Assembly (NCBI RefSeq): GCF_014189505.1
Contig: NZ_CP050301.1
Location: forward strand, 1,805,501-1,869,500
Source of the DNA: Phyllobacterium sp. 628
GTDB taxonomy: Bacteria > Pseudomonadota > Alphaproteobacteria > Rhizobiales > Rhizobiaceae
Length of the DNA stretch: 64,000 bases
Direction of reading: 5' to 3'
Each line of letters opens with the position of its first letter. Position 1 is the stretch's first letter. A program made the translations under genes and the position numbers. Of the stretch, positions 63,618-64,000 are shown in pieces. The notes beneath the pieces were generated by a model. It was not told the origin of the DNA. It was given only the letters and a program-made list of their open reading frames with translations, and made no database searches.

Positions 63618-64000
63618 TCAACTTTGCGCGCCATCAATTTCTATAGGCCGTGCATCCTTTAACCCCAGCATTTCATCCTGCTGCTCTTCGGTCAGGCCAA
63701 TGGCAAAGGTACCAATGGCGCGTTTACCCTTGGCGAAGGCGAGCACCGACAGGAGGGCGTTTACCAAAAACGGATCTTCGGCTTTCGGATAAATCTGCAG
63801 GGCGAGGGTGGCCATATCGATCCATGCGCGCTCATAGGAATCCATCAGCCATTCGGGGATTGGCGGGTTGCGGTCATTGTTAAGACGCGCTTCCTCGATG
63901 ACGGCGATAAGGGCAAAGGCGTTCCAGTCGGCCAGTTTCAATTGCCAGGCGATCCGGACAATCTCGGGCACCGAAGCATAGGCGGCTGTATCGACATCGT
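63618..64000 (-). CDS. Hypothetical protein, 5' end outside window
   Basis: The frame is open to the last base of the window (reading DVDTAAYASVPEIVRIAWQL at the edge), so the N-terminus is missing; about 127 residues are seen. Mostly helical, soluble, with DWNAFALIAVIEEARLNND, WLMDSYERAWIDMATLALQI and a C-terminal LTEEQQDEMLGLKDARP. No domain recognised. A GTG at 63971 could be mistaken for the start. Confidence 0.6.
   Translation of the reverse strand, partial: DVDTAAYASVPEIVRIAWQLKLADWNAFALIAVIEEARLNNDRNPPIPEWLMDSYERAWIDMATLALQIYPKAEDPFLVNALLSVLAFAKGKRAIGTFAIGLTEEQQDEMLGLKDARPIEIDGAQS

Noticed and set aside
1..64000. Prophage, integrative element, secretion system or antiphage defence island
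   Set aside because: I found no integrase, transposase, phage structural gene, restriction enzyme or CRISPR-associated gene; the toxin-antitoxin pair stands alone.

Overview
The window looks like chromosomal DNA of an alphaproteobacterium of the order Hyphomicrobiales (Rhizobiales), most like the Phyllobacteriaceae/Brucellaceae. Evidence is the moderately GC-rich coding, the fused CysN-CysC, a betI-betC-betA-betB choline-sulfate operon, a Rhizobium etli-type asparaginase, a Tat-exported beta-helix protein of the TIGR03808 type, and many short palindromic repeats between genes. The species cannot be fixed from sequence alone. There is no phage, integrase, transposase or CRISPR array. The one stretch that looks foreign is an AT-rich acyltransferase gene at 37.0-38.1 kb beside a tRNA-Pro.

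Layout. 1-2.2 kb: end of a ribose-type ABC permease, a ribokinase and an RbsD/FucU mutarotase. 2.6-3.7 kb: a VOC protein and a small membrane protein flanked by imperfect direct repeats. 3.8-8.5 kb: a second sugar ABC importer with its LacI repressor and two perfect 14-bp operators. 8.9-9.7 kb: a DXD glycosyltransferase. 10.1-14.0 kb: sulfate activation (cysD, cysNC, cysQ). 14.2-17.8 kb: a BtuCDF/FecBCD-type ABC importer, a DUF1636 protein and a clear cobalamin riboswitch, with a Zur-like palindrome in a second promoter. 18.0-24.8 kb: a three-gene transglutaminase / circularly permuted ATP-grasp / alpha-E cluster, predicted to make or modify a peptide. 25.1-31.6 kb: a pyridoxamine-pyruvate aminotransferase followed by a peptide-type ABC importer. 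32.1-37.0 kb: a diguanylate cyclase, secreted proteins, a PaiB-type protein with a TetR regulator and a divergent thioesterase. 37.0-42.7 kb: acyltransferase, tRNA-Pro, a mannose-1-phosphate guanylyltransferase/AGE-isomerase fusion, and a TetR/serine-hydrolase pair. 42.7-48.2 kb: glycine betaine synthesis from choline-O-sulfate. 48.9-54.7 kb: thiolase, methyltransferase, asparaginase, beta-helix protein, Gre factor, and a Doc/AbrB toxin-antitoxin pair. 54.7-59.3 kb: both methylmalonyl-CoA mutase subunits with a CorA channel. 59.5-64 kb: small envelope, cupin and GFA proteins.

Two themes stand out. First, vitamin B12 and metals: the riboswitch, the siderophore/cobalamin-type importer and the B12-dependent mutase lie in one window. 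Second, at least four families of structured intergenic repeats (called A to D here) recur. They sit between cistrons of the cys, transglutaminase, bet and dpp-type operons. In two families the paired arms change together between copies, which argues that the fold is maintained.
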